From NCBI RefSeq assembly GCF_002289565.1, contig NZ_NTFY01000048.1:1-48617 (forward strand): DNA of 48,617 nucleotides. Reading direction: 5' to 3'. The position numbers and the translations under genes are program-made. The notes below the pieces were generated by a model. It did not search any database, was not told where the DNA came from, and saw nothing but the letters and a program-made list of their open reading frames with translations. This document shows, piece after piece, positions 9,202 to 17,142 of the stretch (the first letter of the stretch is position 1; the number at the start of each line of letters is the position of its first letter). This DNA comes from Rhodopirellula sp. SM50 (GTDB lineage Bacteria > Planctomycetota > Planctomycetia > Pirellulales > Pirellulaceae).

Positions 9202-9393
9202 ATGAGCACGATCATCCCACAAGCGGCGTCTAACGGCCAGCCATCTCCCCAGATCGTCATCTCGACGGTTCACGGGTTGCTGTTTACGGTCCCCGTTGAG
9301 CTGTTAAATAGTCTAAATAATGGGCGAGTTTCGAACGAATTGCCGAGTTCCGCAGCAGCTTCGAGCGGTCGCAGCGTGCGTGAAACTCGATAG
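9202..9393 (+). CDS. Possible small protein, unrecognised
   Basis: A 63-residue frame starting ATG, with a purine-rich GGAAGCGAG about 9 bases upstream that could serve as a weak ribosome binding site. The middle (TVHGLLFTVPVELLNSLNN) is hydrophobic and the ends are polar and Ser-rich. I recognise no family. It may be chance, since it is isolated and the only plus-strand candidate between minus-strand genes. I include it because the region is otherwise empty. Confidence 0.22.
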   Translation: MSTIIPQAASNGQPSPQIVISTVHGLLFTVPVELLNSLNNGRVSNELPSSAAASSGRSVRETR

Positions 9394-9500
9394 TCGTTTG
9401 ACGGCACCGAGAATCGGCACGCTCGTCAGAATCAGAGGCGTCGCGGGAAGCCATCACCGTTGGGGATGGCTGCCCGGTGGCGGAACGCGGTGAAGTCGTA

Positions 9501-10520
9501 TCAACGCAGTTGCATGCCGAAATCGAGTTCGCCATCGAGTCGGCCCGGTGTCGGTCGCGAACCGTCTGCAGGGCGTTGTGGGGGGGCTGCAGGATTTTGC
9601 GGCGTCAGCTCGGGGGTGTACGAGTCGGGTGCGTTGGAGCCTGGCGTGTTCGAGCCGTCGGAGTCGGCATTGGGCGGATCCACAGGGACGATCGTTTCGA
9701 ACATCGACGTGATGAAATTGGGCAGATCGACCGGGGCGACACGGGGGTCGCAGCAGGCCACTTGCCGCTTGCAACAATGATCGCATGTCCGACTGCCCAG
9801 GAGTGGACCGGTGAGTTCCTCGCACAGCGATTGCCGCGACACGAAGATCCGATCGCCGGGCTTCAAGTGGTAGTTGGTCGTGGTATCACCCAGCTGTGTG
9901 ATCGAACGATAACAGACCGGAAGCGTGACCTGGCAGGAAGATGGTTCGGTCGGCCGGGCCAGCAACAAATCGCAGGCAGACGCCCGTGCGGTCAGTCCAC
10001 CGGCTTCCATGATGGCATCCAAAACGGTTTCGTGGCCGGTCAATGAATACGCCCCCGGAGAATTGACCTCCCCGATCACATAGTAGCGGTGGATGGGCGC
10101 GATCAATCGAACGTTGACTGCTGTCGATTCCCTGCTGAGATCAAAAATGGCGCGTTGAATCAACGCTTCGGCTTGCTCGAGCGTTTTGCTGGCCACCACG
10201 ACGCGGCCGTAGGCCCCCAAGTCGAGGCTGCCGTCGGCAAGGATCCGTTGGTCGGCGGGCAGTCGAACGGTCGAATCCCCGTCCGTCGTTTCGATCAATA
10301 ATTCGTCGCCGGGTTGCAAATAGTGGGCGACTTGGACTTCTTTTGACAATTCACGCGGGACGTCAAGTCTGCCGGGGGTCTGGGCCAAAACCGCTTTGGT
10401 ATCGTCTGTCATGACGTGCGCCACCGGATAGGGCGCGAACCCCAAGGCGCTGCAGCCTGCCAGCAGAGGGAGCAGAATCAGATGAATCCCAACGGACATT
10501 TTGTGGTGTGGCGTACTCAT
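9501..10520 (-). CDS. Wza-like polysaccharide export lipoprotein with SLBB domain
   Basis: A 339-residue predicted lipoprotein. The N terminus ends in lipobox LLAGC (Cys23, or Cys16 if translation starts at the second Met). A Poly_export domain begins near residue 65 (VAHYLQPGDELLIE, then DGSLDLGAYGRVVV near 93-106). An SLBB segment follows near 165-245 (YYVIGEVNSPGAYSL, then YHLKPGDRIFVSR). Family members form or gate the outer-membrane channel for capsular or exopolysaccharide. After SLBB there is an unusual Cys-rich patch (TCDHCCKRQVACCDPR) and a Pro/Asn/Ser-rich disordered tail. No glycosyltransferase or Wzc-type kinase gene lies nearby, so it is an orphan exporter component here. It follows the AsmA-like gene by 115 bases on the same strand. 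Confidence 0.88.
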   Translation of the reverse strand: MSTPHHKMSVGIHLILLPLLAGCSALGFAPYPVAHVMTDDTKAVLAQTPGRLDVPRELSKEVQVAHYLQPGDELLIETTDGDSTVRLPADQRILADGSLDLGAYGRVVVASKTLEQAEALIQRAIFDLSRESTAVNVRLIAPIHRYYVIGEVNSPGAYSLTGHETVLDAIMEAGGLTARASACDLLLARPTEPSSCQVTLPVCYRSITQLGDTTTNYHLKPGDRIFVSRQSLCEELTGPLLGSRTCDHCCKRQVACCDPRVAPVDLPNFITSMFETIVPVDPPNADSDGSNTPGSNAPDSYTPELTPQNPAAPPQRPADGSRPTPGRLDGELDFGMQLR

Positions 10521-10635
10521 ACCGTCATGATCGGCATGATCGGCCCTCCATTGATTGAAGATGCGTGTCGACCGATTCGCTTTACCTAATCGTTACGGTT
10601 TCCGCGGCACCCCACGTTTAAAAGTTGACAAAGCG

Positions 10636-13600
10636 CTAGTCGATTAACAGCGCGTCGGCGGCGATGATGTTGAAGGCTTGCTGGCGGGCAAATCTTTGGA
10701 CGTTTGCGCGGAGTGTTTCCCCCGACATCAGCCGGATGATGGGATCTCGAGTCGGGCCGGAGATTTCGAGGACAAACGTTCGATCGCTCAAGAGTCTGTT
10801 TACCGATCGGAGTGGCAGAAAGTCGGTAAAGGTTGGGGTGTTGATTCGCGACAACAGTAGGTTTTGTGCCTGAAAATTGCCGGTCGAAATGATCGTGTTG
10901 ACGTGAAGTCGACGATCGAGCAAGCCGGCACTTCCCTGGGCGGCCACATGGACGCGATCGGACGTCATGAGAACGGATTCCAGCAGGATGATCCCTTTTC
11001 GGATCCGGCCCACGGCCTCGCCTTGCTCGAACCGGGTCCCGATCAGCGACGTGGCTCCCAACAGAGCCCCCGCCGACGCCAATCCAGGCACGGCGGTGGC
11101 ATCGGTCCCACCGAGTTGTAAACGAAATGCACCATTCAAATCCCGAGCGTCTCGTATGTAGTTGCCGTCCAGGTGCAAGGTGCCGGTGACATCGCCCCGG
11201 CCGATCGTTCGTGTCCCGACGTACGTTCGCAGCAACGACTCAAAGTCGACGTGGTTGATCCGCCAGTCGCTGTCCAGGTGCGTGCCCTTCTGCCCCGCAC
11301 CGGCCGATCGGAGCGACAAACCTCCGGTCAGCCGTCCCCTGGCCAAGGTGGATCGGACGAGCGGGAATTCTGCCTGCCAGTTTCCCAGCGCCGTGTCAAA
11401 TGTGACCACCATCGGGCTATGTGCGTCACCGACCGGAATACCGAATGTCAATCCTTTTTCGACCTGCACCGAACCGGACAGACGCACCGAGTCAATGAAA
11501 TTGTCACCGCTGCCCGTCACCGTTGCGCGTCCGGATACGATTCCGCCGACCCATTGGTCGCCCTGAGGGTGAATGGGCAACAGAATTCTGCTGCCCTTCG
11601 CCCGAGTCAGTCTTGCAGTGATCAACTTGACACCCGGACCGATCGCCCATTCGCCTTTCGCATCCAACTGGCCACCCCCGTAGGTGCCGCGGGCCGATCG
11701 AATGACGACCGACTCATCCGTCACAGTGAGATTGAGTCTCAGCGAGCGGGCGATCAGGACGCCGTCGGCGGTCACACCATCCAACTGGATCAGCAGATTC
11801 GCCGCGGGGGCACCGACGAGAGAGGTTGGCGTCACCGAGGCATCGACACGTCCGTCAAATCGAGGGCGTTGCAACGTGGTCAGTAACAGCAGGTTCCGCA
11901 GCGAGAGTTTTTCGACTTTGAAATCAGTGAACCGCAATTTCGACGGAATTTGGTTCCAGCGGGTTGTGGCGTCCAAGGGGGCATCACTGCGAACATTGAT
12001 CGTTCCGCCCAACAGAGTCCCTTCGACGTTCAAATCGAGGGTATCGCGTTGGACCGACAGACGCACGTCCGCGGTGCCGAGTGTTTCTTCGCCAAGCTTC
12101 AACGCGGCGATGTTGATCGACATCGTGCCCTGGTGTTCACTCGGTCGCAGAATCTCTGCGGCCGGGACACTCCACTGCACTTGGCCGGAAGTCTCCAGGG
12201 AGAGTTTGGGACGCCGTGCGAGTGCCTTGATCGGAATCGCGATTTCGGGGTTGATGTTTTCCCAGCGTAGGTCCAGTGAGTGATCGAGTTGATCGTTTCG
12301 CGCGATCTGTCCTTCCCCGGAGATCGTGCCTCCGAACAGACTTCCGTTGAGCCGACTGACGCGGGCAAACTCGGGCGTGGTTTCGAAGTCCGCATCAAGC
12401 GACCGGATGATCAAATCGGGGCGAAGAGTTGGATCGTCGGTTGCCGACTCGGGCAGGGTTCGGGGAGCGAGGTTGATGTGATTGCGTGTGAGACGGATAT
12501 CATGTTCCAAGATGCCGAGTTGCACGCCGCCGAGTGATACCGACGGCGACGCGAGGGCCAATTCAACGTCCAGGTCATCGATCGTTGTGGCCGGGCCGAT
12601 CGTGCCGATCAGACGGCCTCGGGCATCGAGTTTGCCCTGCACGATCGATTCCGCATCCGAGATGAACAGTCCAAACAAGTCTTCCATGGGAAGGTCGTTG
12701 GCCGTCAGATTCGATTCGAAATGCGTGGAACGCTCGAACCGCAACTTGGCGTCGGCATCGAGAAACAGTTCGGGGCGATCGCTCGATTCGATCCGCAGGC
12801 TGGGCAGATCCAGCTGTCCGTTCTGCCAACTGAATTGCTTGGCTGTCAGGCTGAATCGAATCGAGGAATCACGTTGCAGGTTCTCAGCAGACAAGTCGCC
12901 ACTGACGCTCAACGTTTCCGGTTGATTGAGCTGGTCGACTTGTCCCCGCACCGAAACGTTTGCGGTGACTGCGCCTTGAGGGACCCCGTCGGTCCCGGCG
13001 AAACCCAACCGCGAGATCAAGGTGGCGATCGGGCCGATGCGGAGGTTGGTGGTTTTGACATCGGCGCTAAAGCTGCCCCGCGGCAACAGTTCGGCCGAAG
13101 CGGAGCCGACAAGCGAACCGGCGGTGGGCACCGCATTTCCGTCGGCATCGAGTTGCTCGACCGCACGCAGCGTGTCTAGATTCAAACGGCCGTCGGCATA
13201 CGTCACCTCGGCGCGAAACACTTCGAAACGGATCTGGTCGGCGACCAGATCGCGGATCGAAAGCGATCCTTCCAGACGATAGGCCTTGCCGGTGCGGAGT
13301 GCATTGAGCGGAACGCCGACTTCGAACTCCACCGTCGCCAGACCGTCGACTTTGATCGGCAGCCCCAGGCCGATGGTCCGCAGCTTGTTGGCCAAGTCAC
13401 CGACGGCGATGTCCTTGAGCGACCAATTGGTGGTCCAATACCGATAGGGGCTTTCAACCGCTGGGGCCGCAGCCGGTTTGGCTGGCGCCGGTTTGGCTGG
13501 CGCCGGTTTGGCTGGCGCCACCTGCTGGGCCTGAAGGGGCGACGCCGTGGTTGCACCGATCAGCAACGCAGCGATCAGAAGCGCAGCGATCAGAGGTGGG

Positions 13601-13650
13601 GGCATGGTGGTTGCGTTGCGGATCATCATTTCGGGATACTCAATCGCCAT
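10636..13650 (-). CDS. Large AsmA-like envelope protein
   Basis: About 1004 residues. A signal peptide (PPPLIAALLIAALLIGATTA) is followed by a short (APAKP)n linker, then about 950 residues of repeating beta-strand-rich sequence alternating short polar and hydrophobic stretches. The C-terminal 250 residues (GRGDVTGTLHLDGNYIRDA onward) look like the AsmA-like C-terminal region found in AsmA/TamB/YhdP proteins, which form hydrophobic grooves bridging the envelope for phospholipid transport or outer-membrane assembly. I chose ATG 13650 because the frame further upstream has no coding character and overlaps the promoter side of the divergent cytochrome gene; ATGs at 13629, 13626 and 13605 are alternatives. 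Planctomycetes have an outer membrane, so a lipid-bridge role is plausible but inferred. Confidence 0.82.
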   Translation of the reverse strand: MAIEYPEMMIRNATTMPPPLIAALLIAALLIGATTASPLQAQQVAPAKPAPAKPAPAKPAAAPAVESPYRYWTTNWSLKDIAVGDLANKLRTIGLGLPIKVDGLATVEFEVGVPLNALRTGKAYRLEGSLSIRDLVADQIRFEVFRAEVTYADGRLNLDTLRAVEQLDADGNAVPTAGSLVGSASAELLPRGSFSADVKTTNLRIGPIATLISRLGFAGTDGVPQGAVTANVSVRGQVDQLNQPETLSVSGDLSAENLQRDSSIRFSLTAKQFSWQNGQLDLPSLRIESSDRPELFLDADAKLRFERSTHFESNLTANDLPMEDLFGLFISDAESIVQGKLDARGRLIGTIGPATTIDDLDVELALASPSVSLGGVQLGILEHDIRLTRNHINLAPRTLPESATDDPTLRPDLIIRSLDADFETTPEFARVSRLNGSLFGGTISGEGQIARNDQLDHSLDLRWENINPEIAIPIKALARRPKLSLETSGQVQWSVPAAEILRPSEHQGTMSINIAALKLGEETLGTADVRLSVQRDTLDLNVEGTLLGGTINVRSDAPLDATTRWNQIPSKLRFTDFKVEKLSLRNLLLLTTLQRPRFDGRVDASVTPTSLVGAPAANLLIQLDGVTADGVLIARSLRLNLTVTDESVVIRSARGTYGGGQLDAKGEWAIGPGVKLITARLTRAKGSRILLPIHPQGDQWVGGIVSGRATVTGSGDNFIDSVRLSGSVQVEKGLTFGIPVGDAHSPMVVTFDTALGNWQAEFPLVRSTLARGRLTGGLSLRSAGAGQKGTHLDSDWRINHVDFESLLRTYVGTRTIGRGDVTGTLHLDGNYIRDARDLNGAFRLQLGGTDATAVPGLASAGALLGATSLIGTRFEQGEAVGRIRKGIILLESVLMTSDRVHVAAQGSAGLLDRRLHVNTIISTGNFQAQNLLLSRINTPTFTDFLPLRSVNRLLSDRTFVLEISGPTRDPIIRLMSGETLRANVQRFARQQAFNIIAADALLID
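13472..13516. repeat. Three tandem 15-bp repeats encoding APAKP linker
   Basis: GCCGGTTTGGCTGGC is repeated exactly three times (13472, 13487, 13502) inside the AsmA-like gene, just after the signal peptide. In frame it encodes an Ala-Pro-Lys-Pro linker. Exact identity at DNA level suggests recent slippage, and copy number may vary between strains. Confidence 0.8.
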
Positions 13651-13949
13651 CCTACTGGCTAGGCCAATCCAATCGGGAGACTTGTGCGTGAACGCACACC
13701 CGAGACGCATTGTCGCAGCGCCCCGGCTACTATTGCATGGCGACAACCGTTCGACATCGCAACCTCGGGGCACTTCGAAATTGCGAAAGCCCAACGGGAA
13801 AGCCCTGCGAATCGACGGGGCGCCCCCCATCGACTCGGCGCCGACCGTTGCTGACGGCACGCAGATTGCTCGCACGAAATCATGGGAAAACGGTTCGTCG
13901 GCGCTGGCATTCGAACCCTGTGTAAAACTTGAGCCAAAGGGATTTGACG
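13651..13949. other. Divergent promoter region, AsmA-like / cytochrome
   Basis: About 300 bases between two divergently transcribed genes. Open frames run through it on both strands but lack recognisable protein character. The only clear signal is AAAGGGA at 13937-13943, the ribosome binding site of the cytochrome gene at 13950. Confidence 0.45.
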
Positions 13950-14471
13950 ATGACACGATTGACCATTGTACTCCTGTTCGCATTGTTGCCGCCGCTCAGC
14001 TGGGGGGCAGGACCCCAGGGTCCAGCGAAGGCGCAGGGTGCCGGTGCGGCAGTTGAGCAGAGTGATGCCGAGGCAGAGACCGAGTCGACGACGATGAGTG
14101 TCTGGATGGAGAAGAAGCTGAAGCATTCCCAGGCGATCCTGCGAGGGTTGGCGATGGGAGACTTTGAGGATGTGAAATACAACGCCGGTCGCTTGAAATT
14201 GCTCAATCGTGTCGAGGGGTTTGTCCGTCGTCGGCATCCCAGTTACCGCGTGCATGTCAATACGTTCAGCCGGGTCAGTGCGGAAATTGAGCGTCAGGCC
14301 GAACGGAAGAACATTGAAGGGGCGACGCTGGCGTTCAACCAATTGACCGTCAGCTGTGTCGAATGCCACCAGTCGCTGCGAAACGGTGGCTCCGAGGGCA
14401 CCGCAACGCCCAACATCGGTGATTTGGACAAAAAGAATTTGGGAAACGGCGATTTGGACGCAGATCGATAG
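13950..14471 (+). CDS. Monohaem cytochrome, c556/c'-like
   Basis: About 173 residues, predicted periplasmic. The signal peptide (MTRLTIVLLFALLPPLSWGA) is followed by an Ala/Gln/Glu-rich linker and a four-helix-type domain. One haem motif, CVECH, lies near residues 136-140, close to the C terminus as in cytochromes c' and c556. A conserved Met opens the first helix (WMEKKLKHSQAILRGL) and is a candidate sixth ligand. The ATG at 13950 is preferred over an upstream TTG because AAAGGGA lies 6 bases before it. A diverged paralogue sits at 16066-16530 with the same first-helix pattern. Likely an electron carrier or small-gas-binding protein near the cbb3 oxidase cluster; the partner is unknown. Confidence 0.8.
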   Translation: MTRLTIVLLFALLPPLSWGAGPQGPAKAQGAGAAVEQSDAEAETESTTMSVWMEKKLKHSQAILRGLAMGDFEDVKYNAGRLKLLNRVEGFVRRRHPSYRVHVNTFSRVSAEIERQAERKNIEGATLAFNQLTVSCVECHQSLRNGGSEGTATPNIGDLDKKNLGNGDLDADR

Positions 14472-14642
14472 ATAAAGGGTGCCGCCGAGCGTGACGCATT
14501 CGCACACTCGATCTGGCGGCGTAAATTCAGTCGCACTTGGACGCCGCATCGCGGAGTTCGGCACCGATTTTGCAGCCCTTCTGACGCGCTTTCTCGGGTT
14601 TCATTCCAAGCGTGAGAGTACGCAACAACGTGGGAGACTCCA

Positions 14643-15101
14643 ATGGGCACCAAGAGGACGTCAGAACTCTGCCAGCTCTTCGAGGACTGGAAGGCGGAAG
14701 ACCGCAAGCTGGCCGAGTGTGTGGATGAAATCCGCGATTGGATGTCGGAAGTCAATCAAATGGGGGTTCCCCATTTCGGCGAGACCGCCTCGCGGTTGCA
14801 GCCCTTGCGTGAGTGTTTGTTGCAGCATTTTGACCGCGAAGACGAAATGTTGGCGAAGTTGGAAGAGCTGTATCCGGCCGCGTCGCCCGAAGTCAGTGCG
14901 TTCAAGCGACAGACGGCTGCGGATCATCGGCTGCTGCTGAGCCGGTTGGACGAATTGCATGTCCGACTCAAGCAATTGGATCCTCCGTTTAAAACATGGA
15001 CCGACGCGATGGATGAAGTCGATGTCTTCTTCGAAACGATGGACCAGCACGAACGCAGCGAAGCCGATCGTGTCAGCATGTTGATGCCTGGGGGGGCGTG
15101 A
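14643..15101 (+). CDS. Hemerythrin-like HHE protein
   Basis: A 152-residue all-helical cytoplasmic protein with hemerythrin-type ligand spacing: His62-x3-Glu66 (LLQHFDREDEML), His95 (ADHRLLLSRL) and His136-x3-Glu140 (MDQHERSEAD). These fit a di-iron centre binding O2 or NO. A GGGAGA ribosome binding site lies 6 bases before the ATG. It is between the c556-like cytochrome and a two-CBS protein on the same strand, and the cbb3 operon follows 2.5 kb on, which suggests oxygen buffering or sensing (inference). Several canonical hemerythrin histidines are not obvious, so the iron site may be of the diverged HHE type. Confidence 0.8.
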   Translation: MGTKRTSELCQLFEDWKAEDRKLAECVDEIRDWMSEVNQMGVPHFGETASRLQPLRECLLQHFDREDEMLAKLEELYPAASPEVSAFKRQTAADHRLLLSRLDELHVRLKQLDPPFKTWTDAMDEVDVFFETMDQHERSEADRVSMLMPGGA

Positions 15102-15268
15102 CGCAGGGGATGGTATGATCAGCAGACCGCAACGGTCTCGTTTTCGCAGACCGATTGGAGTCATGGCAAGAAGAGGACGGATGGCCCATCGGTCCGATGC
15201 TTGCCAGGCGTCATTTGCTGCCACGCGTCATTTTTAATCGTCAATTCGAGTGTTGGGAGAGCCAGACA

Positions 15269-15724
15269 ATGATTTCAGAATCCACACACGAGTTGCGCGT
15301 GGCCGACGTGATGTCGGGCAGCGTGAAGTCGGTGACGTCAGAGACCCCGATCGGCAAAGTGCTGGAGATCATGGAGGACAATCAGGTGCACGCGTTACCG
15401 GTGGTCGACCAGGACCAGTGTGTGGGGATTGTCACGGCGACCGACCTGGTGCGGCTGATTCGCGAGACCAACGCGGCGCTGCGGAGCGGCTATCCGCACT
15501 ATGAAGATTGTTTATGGGCGGTGGATTTGGCGCATCGGAAGTTGGATCAGCAACCGATTCGGGAGATCATGAGCGTCTCGGTGGAGAAGGTTGCGCCGGA
15601 CACGCCGCTGTGCGACGCGGCGAGGCGATTGTCGAGCTGTTCGCGTCATCATCTGGTCGTCGAAGAGGACGGTAAACTGGTCGGGTTCCTTTCGTCCTGG
15701 GACGTCGCCGCGGCGTTCTGTTAG
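15269..15724 (+). CDS. Two-CBS-domain protein
   Basis: 151 residues made of a tandem CBS pair (Bateman module) and little else. The first CBS runs about 10-65 (VADVMSGSVKSVTSETPIGK, then HALPVVDQDQCVGIVTATDL); the second about 96-150 (IREIMSVSVEKVAPDTPLCD, then HHLVVEEDGKLVGFLSSWDV). Such pairs usually bind adenine nucleotides and regulate a partner; stand-alone forms are common near respiratory or stress genes. The ATG at 15269 follows GGGAGA by 8 bases. A triple palindromic repeat begins at its stop codon. Confidence 0.92.
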   Translation: MISESTHELRVADVMSGSVKSVTSETPIGKVLEIMEDNQVHALPVVDQDQCVGIVTATDLVRLIRETNAALRSGYPHYEDCLWAVDLAHRKLDQQPIREIMSVSVEKVAPDTPLCDAARRLSSCSRHHLVVEEDGKLVGFLSSWDVAAAFC

Positions 15725-15992
15725 CGGCAGGGCGCGAGCCCTCCGGTCTTTCAAGGTGCTATCGAGCTGCGACCGGACGGCTCGCGCCGTTCCGCTAGCA
15801 ACTTCTGGTCTTTGTTAGCGGCAGGGCGCGAGCCCTCCGGTCTTTCAAGGTGTTATTGAGCTGCAACCGGACGGCTCGCGCCGTTCCGCTAGCAACTTCT
15901 GGTCTTTGTTAGCGGCAGGGCGCGAGCCCTCCGGTCTTTCAAGGTGCTATTGAACTGCGACCGGACGGCTCGCGCCGTTCCGCTAGCAACTT
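15721..15992. repeat. Three tandem 94-bp palindromic repeats
   Basis: Near-identical copies start at 15721, 15815 and 15909 with an exact 94-bp period. Each is an imperfect palindrome: the left arm starts TTAGCGGCAGGGCGCGAGCC and the right arm ends GGCTCGCGCCGTTCCGCTAG, with about 27 bases pairing. Copies differ by a few substitutions in the loop. The first base of copy 1 lies in the last codon or stop of the CBS gene. A fourth member of the family lies at 36457-36532. It has the look of a REP-like intergenic element. Confidence 0.9.
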
Positions 15993-16022
15993 CTTTGACA
16001 TCGGGCTTTAGGCCACAGGGGT

Positions 16023-16045
16023 CGCAAGCTGGAAGCTTACGCCAC
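16023..16045. repeat. Solitary copy of the GTGGCGTAAGCTTCCAGCTTGCG repeat, inverted
   Basis: The sequence CGCAAGCTGGAAGCTTACG plus CCAC is the reverse complement of the motif repeated at 45640-45727. It sits between the 94-bp repeats and the end of the cytochrome gene at 16066, so two repeat families lie side by side. Confidence 0.75.
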
Positions 16046-16065
16046 ATGGCGCTTGCGCGGTGCGA

Positions 16066-16530
16066 TCAGTGATTTCGCAGATCGAATCCGGCCAGCTTGA
16101 TTTTGTTTTCGCGCATGTAGCTGTGGCAATCGACACAACGGACCGTCAGGGAGACATAGGCCAGTGCGGCGCGATGAATGTCTTTGGCGTCGGCTGCTTT
16201 TTCGATCGCCGTACAGGCTCGGCGAAAATCGTCACTTTGCTTGCGGTATTCTTCGGTTTGGACCACGTTCCAACCGGCCTCCATGCTCAGCAGACGAAGG
16301 GAGCGGGCGTTGCTGGCGATTTTGTCGAATTGTTCCAGCGTGAGCCCTTCCAGGATGTTTTTGGCGCGATCGAGTTTACGTCGCATCAGCGGGGCGACGT
16401 TGTCCGGGGCCAAGCGGTCGCCTCCGGCGGGATCTTGGGCGACGGCGGTCGGGGTGTGAAACGACGGCATCGCAAGGGCGGCGATGAGAGCGAACAGGGT
16501 GAAGGTGGCGCGGCGCATCGGTGTTTCCAT
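16066..16530 (-). CDS. Monohaem cytochrome, c556/c'-like paralogue
   Basis: 154 residues with a signal peptide (TFTLFALIAALAMPSF) and a four-helix-type domain ending in haem motif CVDCH near residues 136-140. The first helix (LMRRKLDRAKNILEGL) matches the cytochrome at 13950 (WMEKKLKHSQAILRGL), including the Met that could be the sixth haem ligand, and the haem motif is again C-terminal. Start: ATG 16530; ATG 16518 (giving MRRATF) is equally plausible. It lies 30 bases after a TerB-like gene on the same strand and likely shares its transcript. Predicted periplasmic electron carrier. Confidence 0.8.
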   Translation of the reverse strand: METPMRRATFTLFALIAALAMPSFHTPTAVAQDPAGGDRLAPDNVAPLMRRKLDRAKNILEGLTLEQFDKIASNARSLRLLSMEAGWNVVQTEEYRKQSDDFRRACTAIEKAADAKDIHRAALAYVSLTVRCVDCHSYMRENKIKLAGFDLRNH

Positions 16531-16560
16531 CTGTCGGGAGTGAATCGAGGTCGGTCAATT

Positions 16561-17142
16561 TCAGTCTTCATCGCGAACGGGCAGGGTCGATTCGATTTCG
16601 TCCAACACCCGTTGTTCGGCGGGGCAGATTTTCTCGACGCCCAGTACGCCACCGGAGGCCATGGCGACCTCCTTGGCTTGCTCGAGCAACCGGGCGCGCA
16701 GTTTGTTTGCGGAATCGGCCGGCAAGTCTTGGTGCACTGCTGCGGCGTATTCCTTCCACAGATGCCACATTTCGCGCGGTGGCCGTCGTTGCAGCCACTG
16801 TTCAAGCAGTCGGAAGGCGAGCGGATTGGAGCTGACGCCACGTCGCAACGCGGCGCTCATCACGCCTTTGCGTTCTTCCGGCGTGACCGAGCCGCTGGCC
16901 CAGGCGACGAACACGATCGGTGTCAGCGTCATCGCGGCGATGTTGGAAGCGTCGAAGCCGGCTTCGATCAGGTGGTTGGCCACTTGTTCGTCACGCACCC
17001 CGGTGGCCTTGGTCAGTTCCGCCAAACGTTCGGCGCGTTCGCTCTTTTCACGCAGTTTCTTCAGCAGTTCTTGGTCGACGCGCTGAAAGTATTGGTCTTC
17101 CAGAGCCTGTCCACGTCGGTGAAGATTGTCCCGTTCGATCAT
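16561..17142 (-). CDS. TerB-like hypothetical protein
   Basis: 193 residues, cytoplasmic, mostly helical. The N-terminal 50 residues are charged and probably coiled (QRVDQELLKKLREKSERAER). The middle (LTPIVFVAWASGSVTPEERK) resembles the TerB/DUF533-type helical fold, where a short hydrophobic helix precedes an acidic 'x-D/E-x-E' turn. The start at ATG 17142 follows GGGAAAGGA, a strong ribosome binding site. The exact function is unknown. It is divergent from the cbb3 operon and upstream of a small cytochrome. Confidence 0.65.
   Translation of the reverse strand: MIERDNLHRRGQALEDQYFQRVDQELLKKLREKSERAERLAELTKATGVRDEQVANHLIEAGFDASNIAAMTLTPIVFVAWASGSVTPEERKGVMSAALRRGVSSNPLAFRLLEQWLQRRPPREMWHLWKEYAAAVHQDLPADSANKLRARLLEQAKEVAMASGGVLGVEKICPAEQRVLDEIESTLPVRDED

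Larger units (their letters stand above)
8886..9500. other. Intergenic region between protease and Wza-like gene
   Basis: About 615 bases with no confident gene. It contains a perfect small hairpin (9153-9170) and one weak plus-strand reading frame (9202-9393), both listed separately. It is probably the promoter area of the minus-strand protease-ligase-antiporter group, plus the downstream region of the Wza-like gene. No recognisable -35/-10 pair was identified. Confidence 0.5.

Noticed and set aside
13651..13983. N-terminal extension of the AsmA-like protein
   Set aside because: Extension precedes a clear signal peptide and covers the promoter of the divergent cytochrome gene; no family character.
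15721..16000. Possible CRISPR array
   Set aside because: Three 94-bp units are contiguous and palindromic, with no distinct spacers and no cas genes.
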